From assembly GCA_030042915.1 (NCBI GenBank), contig JASHYS010000466.1, forward strand, positions 1 through 22,254: a stretch of 22,254 nt of DNA, written 5' to 3'. Below, one piece after another: positions 1 through 7,094 of this stretch. The DNA is from Acidobacteriaceae bacterium. GTDB taxonomy: Bacteria > Acidobacteriota > Terriglobia > Terriglobales > Acidobacteriaceae. Position numbers and translations under genes: made by a program. The notes under the pieces were generated by a model that saw only the letters and a program-made list of their open reading frames with translations, did no database searches and was not told where the DNA came from. The first letter of the stretch is position 1. Each line of letters opens with the position of its first letter.

Positions 1-382
1 GGCCTGCGTTGACAGGATGAAAGCCGTCGACATCTTTTGCTGGATGGATTGCATTCAGCAGCCTCTTGGAATCAATTTGCGGCGGGAGAGGAAGTTGGAT
101 GAGGATGCCATCGATATCTTCGCGCGCGTTGAGGTCGGCCACGAGGTCGAGGATCGCTTCAGTGGTTGCGTCGGCAGCCGGCGTGATCAGCTCGCTATAC
201 AGACCCAGCTCCGCGCAAGCCTGCACCTTGCTCCGGACGTAAATCTCCGATGCAGCGACGTGGCCAACAAGAACGGCAGCCAGGCCCGGCCGCACGCCGC
301 GCGTAGTGAGCGCGCGAACTTCCTCAGCCACTTCATGTTTGATCGCTGCTGCGATGGACGCGCCATCGAGAATTCTGGGCAT
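1..382 (-). CDS. folD: Bifunctional methylenetetrahydrofolate dehydrogenase/cyclohydrolase, N-terminal part (cut by window edge)
   Basis: Only the first 127 codons are present; the rest lies beyond base 1. FolD interconverts 5,10-methylene-THF and 10-formyl-THF using NADP in the cytosol. The reverse-strand translation starts MPRILDGASIAAAIK and contains YVRSKVQAC at residues 48-56, where Tyr48 and Lys52 match the catalytic YVxxK of the family. The substrate-loop motif QLPLPPQID lies at about 96-104, and the signature KDVDGFHPVN at about 116-125. The start codon at 380-382 has GGAG six bases upstream. The gene is divergent from the cytochrome operon, across a spacer of about 200 bp. Identification is secure because every diagnostic N-terminal motif is present. 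The NADP-binding C-terminal domain cannot be checked here. Confidence 0.95.
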   Translation of the reverse strand, partial: MPRILDGASIAAAIKHEVAEEVRALTTRGVRPGLAAVLVGHVAASEIYVRSKVQACAELGLYSELITPAADATTEAILDLVADLNAREDIDGILIQLPLPPQIDSKRLLNAIHPAKDVDGFHPVNAG

Positions 383-454
383 CTTGCGCTCCAAAGTTCA
401 TGGTATCGCCTGGGGGTACAGCGAACCTGGCGCGCGAGCCACGTCACATCGGAT

Positions 455-470
455 TGTGAGCTATCTCACA
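455..470. promoter_or_regulatory. Perfect CRP-type palindrome in the folD/cytochrome spacer
   Basis: The bases TGTGAGCTATCTCACA match the CRP-family consensus TGTGA-N6-TCACA at all ten conserved positions. The site centre is about 118 bp upstream of the cytochrome start and 80 bp upstream of the folD start. Further TCACA half-sites occur at 444-448, 523-527 and 535-539. Regulation of the redox operon by a CRP/FNR-superfamily protein is inferred; no such regulator gene lies in the window and no convincing -35/-10 pair was identified. Confidence 0.6.
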
Positions 471-580
471 TACAGCCCTCTCTTGGATGCCTAACCTCTG
501 TGGTATTCGAAAGTGTGCCACATCACAGTTTTGGTCACAGGGGCAGCTTGCGGAACTGACTCCAGCGGAGATGGCGCTCG

Positions 581-1078
581 ATGAGCGGTTTGAAGGATGC
601 AGCACATCTATTTCGGTTTGCGGGGCTCTTCGTCATCGCGTTCCTGGTGTTTTTGCTGATACGCGGCCACGTGGTTCCGAAAACATTTGGAGAATACGGC
701 CATTATCGCGGAGCGGCGATCGATGGCGTTGCGGCGCACCCGATGCAATTCGCCGGCCACGAGGCGTGCGAGGCCTGCCACACCGATATTGCCGACGCCA
801 AGACTAAAGGGAAACATGCGCACGTGAACTGCGAGGCCTGCCACGGGGCGCTGGCGGTGCATGCGGACGATCCGGCGTCGATGACACCAGCAAAGCCGGA
901 CACGGCGGTTCTGTGTGCCCGCTGCCACACGGCCAGCGCAGCCAAGCCCAAAGGCTTTCCGCAGGTGGATCCTGCGGATCACTCGGGGGGCGTGCCTTGC
1001 CAGACCTGCCACAATCCGCATAATCCGGCTATTGGCGCCGATGCGGGCACGGGCAATGCCGCTGGAGGCGCGAAATGA
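581..1078 (+). CDS. Membrane-anchored tetraheme cytochrome c (NapC/NrfB/DsrJ-like role)
   Basis: This 165-residue protein has one hydrophobic helix at about residues 13-29 with no obvious cleavage site, so it is probably N-terminally anchored with the rest in the periplasm. Four c-type heme motifs are visible: CEACH at 63-67, CEACH at 84-88, CARCH at 112-116 and CQTCH at 140-144. Several extra histidines (54, 60, 79, 81, 94, 134) could be distal heme ligands. The start at 581 has GGAG ten bases upstream, and the stop overlaps the next gene's start as ATGA. It is the first gene of a cytochrome/ferredoxin/NrfD operon and presumably passes electrons between the quinone-linked membrane subunit and a periplasmic partner. 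DsrJ usually has three hemes, so this is an analogue rather than a clear orthologue. Confidence 0.85.
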   Translation: MSGLKDAAHLFRFAGLFVIAFLVFLLIRGHVVPKTFGEYGHYRGAAIDGVAAHPMQFAGHEACEACHTDIADAKTKGKHAHVNCEACHGALAVHADDPASMTPAKPDTAVLCARCHTASAAKPKGFPQVDPADHSGGVPCQTCHNPHNPAIGADAGTGNAAGGAK

Positions 1079-1806
1079 ACATCACCCGGCGTCACCTGAT
1101 GATTCTGTTGCCAGCTGCGGCTGTAGCGTGGGAACACGTGCTGGCCGGCAGCCCGGAGGCCTCACCCAATTACCAGATGAGCGAGCACTGGTGGGGCATG
1201 CTGATCGACATTCCCAAGTGCATCGGTTGCGGCAATTGCGTGCGCGCTTGCCAGACAGAAAACGATGTGCCGGATGGATTTTTTCGCACCTGGGTGGAGC
1301 GTTATCACGTAGACGACTGGCATATGACCACGCCAGAGGTGATTTCGCCCGACGGCGGCAAGGAAGGATTTCCGGTTGCCAAAGAGGATGAAGGCAAATA
1401 CTTTTTTGTGCCCAAGCTTTGCAACCACTGCGCGGATTCGCCCTGTACGCAGGTATGTCCGGTGGGCGCGACCTTCATCAGTCCCGACGGCGTGGTGCTG
1501 GTGGACCAGACCTACTGCCTGGGTTGTGCTTATTGCGTGCAAGCCTGCCCGTATGGCTGCCGCTACCTGCATCCCAAGAAACACGTGGCCGACAAGTGCA
1601 CGTTGTGCTACCACCGCATTACCAAGGGACTGACGACAGCATGCTGCGAAGCGTGCCCGACGGGAGCGCGGCAACTGGCCGACTTGAAGAATCCCAATGA
1701 TCCGATTCATGAGTTTCTGAGGACGCACGCAGTGCAAGTGCTGAAGCCACAGATGGCCACCGGCGCGAAGGTGTATTACGACGCGCTGGATGGGTCCGTG
1801 CGGTAA
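1075..1806 (+). CDS. Periplasmic four-cluster 4Fe-4S ferredoxin subunit (DsrO/NrfC/HybA-like)
   Basis: This 243-residue electron-transfer subunit has four cysteine groups, each suited to one 4Fe-4S cluster: Cys49/52/55/59, Cys116/119/124/128, Cys148/151/154/158, and Cys175/178 with Cys190 or 191 and Cys194. This is the standard DmsB/NrfC/HybA/DsrO arrangement. The N-terminus TRRHLMILLPAAAVAW resembles a Tat signal (twin Arg then a hydrophobic run), which suits export of a folded cluster protein. Its ATG overlaps the TGA of the cytochrome gene, so the two are probably translationally coupled. It would link the NrfD-like quinone-reactive subunit to the cytochrome or to a catalytic subunit. The family is certain; the specific complex is not, because no catalytic subunit is nearby. 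Confidence 0.9.
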   Translation: MNITRRHLMILLPAAAVAWEHVLAGSPEASPNYQMSEHWWGMLIDIPKCIGCGNCVRACQTENDVPDGFFRTWVERYHVDDWHMTTPEVISPDGGKEGFPVAKEDEGKYFFVPKLCNHCADSPCTQVCPVGATFISPDGVVLVDQTYCLGCAYCVQACPYGCRYLHPKKHVADKCTLCYHRITKGLTTACCEACPTGARQLADLKNPNDPIHEFLRTHAVQVLKPQMATGAKVYYDALDGSVR

Positions 1807-1810
1807 AGGT

Positions 1811-1834
1811 AGGGTACGAGGGATCAAGGGAACA
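1811..1834. repeat. Octamer tandem array (AGGGNNCN, three units)
   Basis: Three adjacent 8-bp units follow the ferredoxin stop codon: AGGGTACG, AGGGATCA and AGGGAACA. They fill the first part of the 88-bp spacer inside the redox operon. No function is known to me. The units may form a purine-rich, unstructured stretch of mRNA. Confidence 0.6.
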
Positions 1835-1864
1835 AGAAAGCCGAAACCGGCACGAAGCGCCGGA

Positions 1865-1892
1865 GGCTAGAAGCTAGTAGCTAGGAGCTGTA
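1865..1892. repeat. Heptamer tandem array (consensus AGCTAGN) carrying the NrfD gene's RBS
   Basis: Four 7-bp units are seen: GGCTAGA, AGCTAGT, AGCTAGG and a diverged AGCTGTA. The third and fourth units supply AGGAG at 1883-1887, seven bases before the ATG at 1895, so the array creates the ribosome-binding site of the next gene. Similar heptads occur at 13035-13061 and 13133-13160. A small hairpin candidate (CCGGC/GCCGG) lies just before the array, around 1847-1863. Confidence 0.7.
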
Positions 1893-1894
1893 AT

Positions 1895-3073
1895 ATGAGC
1901 GGCGTTGAAGGCTTCATGTACCCGAACGAACACGCGCTGCAGTGGAGCATCCTGATTGTCTTGTATCCGTTCATCACGGGACTGGTCGCGGGCGCTTTCA
2001 TTCTTGCGTCGCTGGAGCGTGTCTTCCTGGTGGAGGCGGTCAAGCCCACCTACCGGCTGGCGCTGCTGACGGCGCTGGCGTTTCTGCTTGACGCCCCCCT
2101 GCCCCTGCAGCTCCATCTGGGCCATCCTGAACGTTCGCCGGAGATGTACTTCACGCCGCACGGTACTTCGGCCATGGCGATGTTCGGCTATGTATACCTG
2201 TGGTATTTGATGGCGGTGCTGGTGTTCGAGATCTGGCTTGATTACCGGCGCGACATTGTGATTCTGTCACAGCAATCCAGGGGCTTACTGCGCGTGATCT
2301 ACAAGATTTTGACGCTGGGATCAAGCAACATCAGCGAGCGCGCGCTCAGGATCGATGAGAAAGTGGGTTGGATTGTTACCCTGGTCGGCATTCCTTCGGC
2401 CTTCCTGTTGCATGGCTACGTGGGATTTATTTTCGGGTCGGTCAAGGCCAATCCCTGGTGGTCGTCGCCGCTCATGCCCGTAGTGTTCATTTTCTCGGCC
2501 ATGGTTTCGGGGATTGCTGCGGTGATGCTGCTTTACATGGCCACGACCAAACTGCGCAAACAAACCATCGACATGCGCTGCGTGGACACGGTGGCCATGT
2601 ACATGTTCTACATCTTCATCATCGATTTCAGCCTGGAGATGCTCGATCTTGTGCATCGCATCTACGAGGCCGACGAATCGTTCCGCAGCCTCAACTTCAT
2701 GGTCCACACCAAGCTCTATTTTTCCCAGATCGTCCTGCAAATCTCTCTGGGCACGATTGTGCCGCTGATTCTGCTGTTTGTTGTCCAGGTGGTGCATCTG
2801 CGCGAGGCCGTGCGCAAACGGCTGTACGTGGTTTCGGGGTGCCTGGCGCTTATCGGCATCTTCGCCATGCGATGGAACGTGGTGATCGGCGGCCAACTTT
2901 TCTCGAAGAGCTTTCTCGGATACACGACTTATAAGGTCGACCTGGTGACGCGCGAAGGTCTGCTGGTGGCTGCGGGCTTGACCATTCTGCCGTTGCTGTT
3001 CCTGTGGGCGCTGGTAAAGCTTTTGCCGCCGTGGCCCGAGAAAAGCCTGCACGCGCCTGCTGCCGGCGACTGA
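1895..3073 (+). CDS. NrfD/PsrC-family integral membrane subunit (DsrP/HybB-like)
   Basis: This 392-residue protein has about ten hydrophobic segments and fits the NrfD/PsrC/HybB/DsrP family, quinone-interacting membrane subunits of periplasmic redox complexes. The N-terminal segment (residues 17-40, with PFITGLVAGAF) and the LDAPLPLQLHLGHPER loop (65-80) fit the family. The segment RWNVVIGGQLFSKS (326-339) resembles the conserved late helix of DsrP/HybB-type members. Length is normal. The start has AGGAG seven bases upstream, within the heptamer array. With the ferredoxin and cytochrome it should form a menaquinol-linked electron-transfer module. Direction of electron flow and physiological substrate cannot be told from the sequence. 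Confidence 0.9.
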   Translation: MSGVEGFMYPNEHALQWSILIVLYPFITGLVAGAFILASLERVFLVEAVKPTYRLALLTALAFLLDAPLPLQLHLGHPERSPEMYFTPHGTSAMAMFGYVYLWYLMAVLVFEIWLDYRRDIVILSQQSRGLLRVIYKILTLGSSNISERALRIDEKVGWIVTLVGIPSAFLLHGYVGFIFGSVKANPWWSSPLMPVVFIFSAMVSGIAAVMLLYMATTKLRKQTIDMRCVDTVAMYMFYIFIIDFSLEMLDLVHRIYEADESFRSLNFMVHTKLYFSQIVLQISLGTIVPLILLFVVQVVHLREAVRKRLYVVSGCLALIGIFAMRWNVVIGGQLFSKSFLGYTTYKVDLVTREGLLVAAGLTILPLLFLWALVKLLPPWPEKSLHAPAAGD

Positions 3074-3095
3074 GGACGTCGCTTGCGCGAGATCG

Positions 3096-4820
3096 GTGGG
3101 AGAGATGGACGGCCTTCCCGACGCACCCGACAAGGTTGAACGGCTGGAAAAACGCCTTGAAGCGCTGGAACGGCGTGTGCGCGCTTTGGAACATCCGCTG
3201 ACGGCACGTTGGCCGCGGGCCGATGCCGAGGCGGAGGGCGCGATTGCAGCGGAGCAGGCGGGAACTGCGTCCCTCGCGCCGCCGGGAAGCATCTTCTCAG
3301 TGCTCGGCAAAGCCCTATTAGGCATCGCGGGCGCTTATGTACTGCGCGCCGTGGAAGAGCTTAGTTCGTTTCCGAGGCTGGCGGTTGCCTGTGCCGGCAT
3401 GGCATATGCGTTTCTGTGGCTCGTATGGGCGGCACGGACGCGACGCGGGCCGCGTTTTACAAGCCCGATTTATGCCGTGACCTCGGTCCTGATTCTTGCT
3501 CCCATGCTTTGGGAGCTGACCTTGCGCTTCAAGATTTTGCCGGCGGCTGCGAGCGCCTGCGTAGTTTTGGGCTATGCGCTCGCAGGATTCGCCTTGGCGA
3601 GGCGGCAAGCCGCGGAGTCTGTGCTGCGAGTGGTTTTGATCTTTACCGCGGGGCTTTCGCTGGGTTTGGCGATCGCCTCGCATGTGCTGTTGCCGTTCGT
3701 CGTTGTGCTGCTGATGCTGGCCGCGGCTTGTGAGTTCGATCTGGAGCTCGATCGCCTGCCGGAGATCGTCCCGCTGGTGGCGCTCGCTGCAGACGCAGCG
3801 ATTTGGGTCCTCATTTATGTCTATTTTGCCCCGCAAAGCGCGCGCGAAGATTACCCCTTGCTGGGCAGGGCCGCGCTGCTTGCACCTGCCCTTGCGCTAT
3901 TCGCGGTGTTTACGGCCGGCGTCATCTGGAGGACGGTGTTGCGCGCCACGCCGATCAAGATTTTTGAAACGGTGCAGACCACGATGGCGTTTCTGCTGGC
4001 GGCTATAAGCGTGGCCGACTTCGGGCCGCAGAATGGCAAGGTACTTCTGGGAGTTTTTTGCCTGCTTCTGTCGCCGGTGTGCTACGCCTTGGTTTTCACT
4101 GTTTTTGTGCGCGAGGCGGCACGGCGAAATGCCGCGGTTTTTGCCGCATGGAGCGCGGCGCTGCTGCTGGCCGGGAGCTTTCTCTGCCTGCCGACCCTGT
4201 TCGCCATTGTGCTGCTGTGTGCAGCAGCGATTGCGGCAACGTTTGTGGGCAGCATCAGGAATTGGCTCGCCTTCGAATTCTACGGAATGGTGTTTTTGCT
4301 GGCCGCGGCGGCGGCATCGGGACTGCTGAGCTTTCTGGTGAGCTCGCTGCTGTTTGCGCCCCCCGGCGCACCGGCGCCGGGAATCTGGCTGACGGCGGCC
4401 TTCGCGCTCGTCTGCTATGTGACCACGAAACCGCACGAGGGAGAAGGCTGGAAAGAGCAAGCGTTTCACCTTGCTTTTGCCGCGTTGGCTGCGGGCAGCG
4501 TGGCTTCTTTGCTGATTAATGGCCTGGTTGGGCTCACGGCGCTACTCGTGACTCCTGGTGCGCATCATTTGGCGCTGATTCGAACCGTGACGCTGTGCGC
4601 GGCGGCACTGGCGCTGGCCTTCGGCGGTGCGCGCTCGCGCCGTGTGGAACTCACGCGCCTCGGCTACGCGGCTTTGGCCGTGGTCGCACTCAAACTCGTC
4701 ACGGAAGATCTGCACCATGGCCACCTGGTCTTTATTGCCGCGTCGATCTTCCTGCTGGCGCTGACGCTGCTCGCGGCCGCGCGCGTGGCGCGGGTGCGGG
4801 AGAAGAGCCAGCTGCGCTGA
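3096..4820 (+). CDS. Polytopic membrane protein with N-terminal coiled coil (DUF2339-like)
   Basis: This is a 574-residue protein of unknown function. Residues 12-36 form a charged heptad stretch (VERLEKRLEALERRVRALE) that should be a short coiled coil. An Ala/Pro-rich linker follows to about residue 65, and the remainder is almost entirely hydrophobic, with many predicted transmembrane segments. This layout resembles DUF2339 proteins, but the match is by architecture, so the family name is tentative. The start is uncertain: GTG at 3096 or ATG at 3105, with GGGAG lying very close to the latter. It begins 22 bp after the NrfD-like gene and probably shares its transcript. It ends ten bases before the convergent ARPP-1 gene. 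Whether it works with the redox trio is unknown. Confidence 0.75.
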   Translation: MGEMDGLPDAPDKVERLEKRLEALERRVRALEHPLTARWPRADAEAEGAIAAEQAGTASLAPPGSIFSVLGKALLGIAGAYVLRAVEELSSFPRLAVACAGMAYAFLWLVWAARTRRGPRFTSPIYAVTSVLILAPMLWELTLRFKILPAAASACVVLGYALAGFALARRQAAESVLRVVLIFTAGLSLGLAIASHVLLPFVVVLLMLAAACEFDLELDRLPEIVPLVALAADAAIWVLIYVYFAPQSAREDYPLLGRAALLAPALALFAVFTAGVIWRTVLRATPIKIFETVQTTMAFLLAAISVADFGPQNGKVLLGVFCLLLSPVCYALVFTVFVREAARRNAAVFAAWSAALLLAGSFLCLPTLFAIVLLCAAAIAATFVGSIRNWLAFEFYGMVFLLAAAAASGLLSFLVSSLLFAPPGAPAPGIWLTAAFALVCYVTTKPHEGEGWKEQAFHLAFAALAAGSVASLLINGLVGLTALLVTPGAHHLALIRTVTLCAAALALAFGGARSRRVELTRLGYAALAVVALKLVTEDLHHGHLVFIAASIFLLALTLLAAARVARVREKSQLR

Positions 4821-4830
4821 GCGGTTCAAT

Positions 4831-6048
4831 TCACTCAGGACGGAAAACGTCGGGCCTGACCATGGGATACGGCTTGACGACGCGGTGCTCGGGCGTGCGC
4901 AGCCTTACTTTGCTGATATGCACGTTGTAGCCGGCGCCCGGCAGGAGCGATTCGAGCACGAAGGTTTCTGTGCCGTCGCTCTTGTACTCGCGATAGCGGT
5001 AGATGCCCACTTCGCCCTCGCTGTTTTCGGATCCGGCGGCCGGCGCATCGAGAAAGTGCTGCGCATCGGCCACGCCGGGTTTGGGATGATTCTCGCCCTC
5101 GGCCAGACTTTCGGCCGCATAGGAGCGGACCAACTTTGTCCAATAGCGCGCCAGCAGGTCGGTTGAAGCGAAAAGATCCGCCCAGATGATTTCGCCGCGG
5201 ACAGCCACAACAACTCCCACCGCGTGTTCATCGCGCAGTTGGGTAAGCACCTGCTCGCGGGCGCCTATAACCGGAGCTGCGGCCTGATCCACCTTCTCGC
5301 TGACCAGCGAGTTTTTCATCGCCTTGGCGTAACTGGTGGTCCCAAGAGGGCGGGGCGCAGGCGCGCCGCTTGGGGTGGAAGCCGAGGGCGCTGCGGCAGC
5401 CGACATGCCGGCGATGGCGCCGTGCACCGAGTTCCACACCTGCTGCTGGTCCTGCTCGACCATGGCGCTGGCGCGTACATCGGGCTGAACCATGAAACTT
5501 TTTGCAACCGATTTATCCGCGGCGCCGAAGGTCGATGAACTTTCGGTCCAGCGACCCGGCTCGATGCAGAAAACCGACAGATCGAGGGGATCGGAATCGG
5601 AGGGCACAATGCGGTCCTTGGCGATGATGCGGTCCTGCTTGCCACCCGTGACGATTTCGCCGGCAAGCAGAAGCAGCGGCCGCCTGGAATGGTTAACGAG
5701 AACCAGCGTGTTCACCTCGTCACCGCGATAGGCATAGTCCTGCGCAGCGGGATTGGAACCATCCCTTGGCCGCACCAACCCCCGCGCGCGGCCCGCCTCA
5801 GTCACTTCCACGTCGCCGCTTTTAAGGCCCTCGTCGAGGGTAATAAACGGCGTATCCCCGGTGGATTTGCCATCGGTCCGCACCACGGGGAACAAGAGAA
5901 GATTGCCGCTCTCGATGGGAGACAGCACCCGGTAAGAGCTGCTTTCGCCTTCCGGCGACGCACCGCTCGCTTTAATACCGCTCCAAAGCAGAAACACTGC
6001 AAGCGCGCACAGCACCGCGCACAATCCCAATTTGGCTGGACTTTTCAT
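4831..6048 (-). CDS. Secreted ARPP-1 domain protein (DUF6569)
   Basis: This 405-residue protein has an N-terminal hydrophobic segment (about residues 7-29) that could be a signal peptide or anchor. The mature part begins with SYRVLSPIESGNLLLFPV and contains PLLLLAGEIVTGGKQDR at 124-140, followed by IIAKDRIVP. These are typical of the ARPP-1/DUF6569 domain, which I recognise but for which no enzymatic activity is established. An Ala/Pro/Ser-rich insert sits at about 216-237. A strong GGAGGAG lies just upstream of the ATG. The gene is divergent from the sigma/anti-sigma pair across 120 bp with nested inverted repeats, so it may be a target of that sigma factor. That link is inference. Confidence 0.8.
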   Translation of the reverse strand: MKSPAKLGLCAVLCALAVFLLWSGIKASGASPEGESSSYRVLSPIESGNLLLFPVVRTDGKSTGDTPFITLDEGLKSGDVEVTEAGRARGLVRPRDGSNPAAQDYAYRGDEVNTLVLVNHSRRPLLLLAGEIVTGGKQDRIIAKDRIVPSDSDPLDLSVFCIEPGRWTESSSTFGAADKSVAKSFMVQPDVRASAMVEQDQQQVWNSVHGAIAGMSAAAAPSASTPSGAPAPRPLGTTSYAKAMKNSLVSEKVDQAAAPVIGAREQVLTQLRDEHAVGVVVAVRGEIIWADLFASTDLLARYWTKLVRSYAAESLAEGENHPKPGVADAQHFLDAPAAGSENSEGEVGIYRYREYKSDGTETFVLESLLPGAGYNVHISKVRLRTPEHRVVKPYPMVRPDVFRPE

Positions 6049-6077
6049 CGCACTCCTCCGCCGGCGTTGATTCCCTC

Positions 6078-6143
6078 AACCGGCCTTCTAGCGTCGAACG
6101 AGAAGCAGACAGCTTCTTGCAGAGATTTTTTGAGGGCCCGGTT
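6078..6143. promoter_or_regulatory. Nested inverted repeats at the centre of a divergent promoter region
   Basis: The inner palindrome is AGAAGC (6101-6106), five bases, then GCTTCT (6112-6117). The outer arms are AACCGGCC (6078-6085) and GGCCCGGTT (6135-6143), which pair with one bulged base. Both are centred at about 6109-6110, and the spacer's midpoint is 6108.5. This symmetry suggests an operator or cruciform-forming site controlling both the ARPP-1 gene and the sigma gene. Function is inferred only. Confidence 0.45.
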
Positions 6144-6168
6144 CGAGGCGTATCGTGGGGGCGTGGGA

Positions 6169-7086
6169 ATGGCGCCAGCGGAGAGTGTAACCAGCACGGG
6201 CAGCGCGGCGATTCCGGTGCTACCGGCCGCACTCGATCGCGCTTTGGTCGAAGAGCTTTGGTTGGAGAGCGACGGGAAAAGTTGGGACCTGACGCGGGGC
6301 GAGTTTGAACGGATTCTGCTGGAACTGGGAGTGGCATGGAATTACGGACTGGCTGAGAGCGCGCAGGCGAACGCAAAACAGCAGGCCGAATACTTTAAAG
6401 GTGTCTGCCTGAACGACCTTGTTCTGGCGCGAGCCTGCGCAGCGGGGCACGAGCGCGCGTGGGAGCGATTTGTAGCGGCTTACCGGCAGCCGCTGATACG
6501 CGCCGCTATCGCCATTACGGGCAGCGAGACGCTGGGACGCGATCTGGCGGACCAAATCTACGCAGAGCTTTACGGACTCAACCTGCGCGACGACAAGCGG
6601 CGCTGTCCGCTGCTCTCGTACCGCGGGCGTGGATCTCTGATGGGCTGGCTGCGTACCACGCTGGCCCAGCGGCACGTGGATCACCATCGCCGCACCCACC
6701 GCGAAGAGCCCCTGGACACGATCGACGCACCGGCTACGGATCCCCCGCAGGAGATACCGGCGGACGAGCTGCGGTTGCTGGAACGGGCGCTGGAAAGCGC
6801 GCTGGGCGAGCGCGGCGCGGAAGAGCGGTTCCTGCTGGCGGCCTATTATCTCGACGGGCAAACGCTTTTGCAGATTGCGCGCGTCCTGGGCGTGCACGAA
6901 GCAACGGTGAGCCGCAAGCTGAAGCGTGCGACGGAAGGCACAAGAAAGCAAGTGCTCAGGAATCTCAAGCACAGCGGGTTGAGCAGGCGGGCCGCGGAGG
7001 AAGTGCTGGGAGCTGACCCGCGCGACCTGGATGTGAGCTTGAAAAAACTGCTGCAAAATTCGCAAACAGAAGCGTTCAAAGAATAG
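6169..7086 (+). CDS. ECF-like sigma-70 family RNA polymerase sigma factor
   Basis: The 305-residue product (from ATG 6169) has a sigma region 2 at about 90-178, including LADQIYAELYG and RGSLMGWLRTTLAQRHVDHHRR, the typical core-binding and -10 recognition helices. Region 4 lies at about 203-262, with the helix-turn-helix LQIARVLGVHEATVSRKLKRA for -35 recognition. Regions 1.1 and 3 are missing, which makes it ECF-like. It is longer than most ECF factors because of about 85 extra N-terminal residues and a 40-residue tail after region 4. The start is chosen at 6169 because upstream codons in this frame lie antisense inside the ARPP-1 gene; GTG 6163 is an alternative. The anti-sigma gene begins 8 bp downstream, so the two form an operon. 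Confidence 0.88.
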   Translation: MAPAESVTSTGSAAIPVLPAALDRALVEELWLESDGKSWDLTRGEFERILLELGVAWNYGLAESAQANAKQQAEYFKGVCLNDLVLARACAAGHERAWERFVAAYRQPLIRAAIAITGSETLGRDLADQIYAELYGLNLRDDKRRCPLLSYRGRGSLMGWLRTTLAQRHVDHHRRTHREEPLDTIDAPATDPPQEIPADELRLLERALESALGERGAEERFLLAAYYLDGQTLLQIARVLGVHEATVSRKLKRATEGTRKQVLRNLKHSGLSRRAAEEVLGADPRDLDVSLKKLLQNSQTEAFKE

Positions 7087-7094
7087 GCTGAACC

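Noticed and set aside
17..559. 180-codon open frame on the plus strand over folD
   Set aside because: The opposite strand encodes conserved FolD motifs in this stretch, and the plus-strand product has no recognisable features.
2321..3325. Long open frame of 334 codons on the minus strand opposite the NrfD-like gene
   Set aside because: It is antisense to a clear NrfD-family protein and its translation is rich in Arg/His/Gln with no domain signal, as expected from high-GC codon bias.
5689..6168. Upstream extension of the sigma factor reading frame
   Set aside because: It runs antisense through the 5' part of the ARPP-1 gene and its strong RBS; a start at 6169 (or 6163) leaves a sensible protein and divergent spacer.
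6049..6168. ECF-type autoregulated promoter (AAC box and CGTC box)
   Set aside because: AAC at 6078-6080 and CGTC at about 6092-6095 are too close together for a normal ECF promoter spacing.
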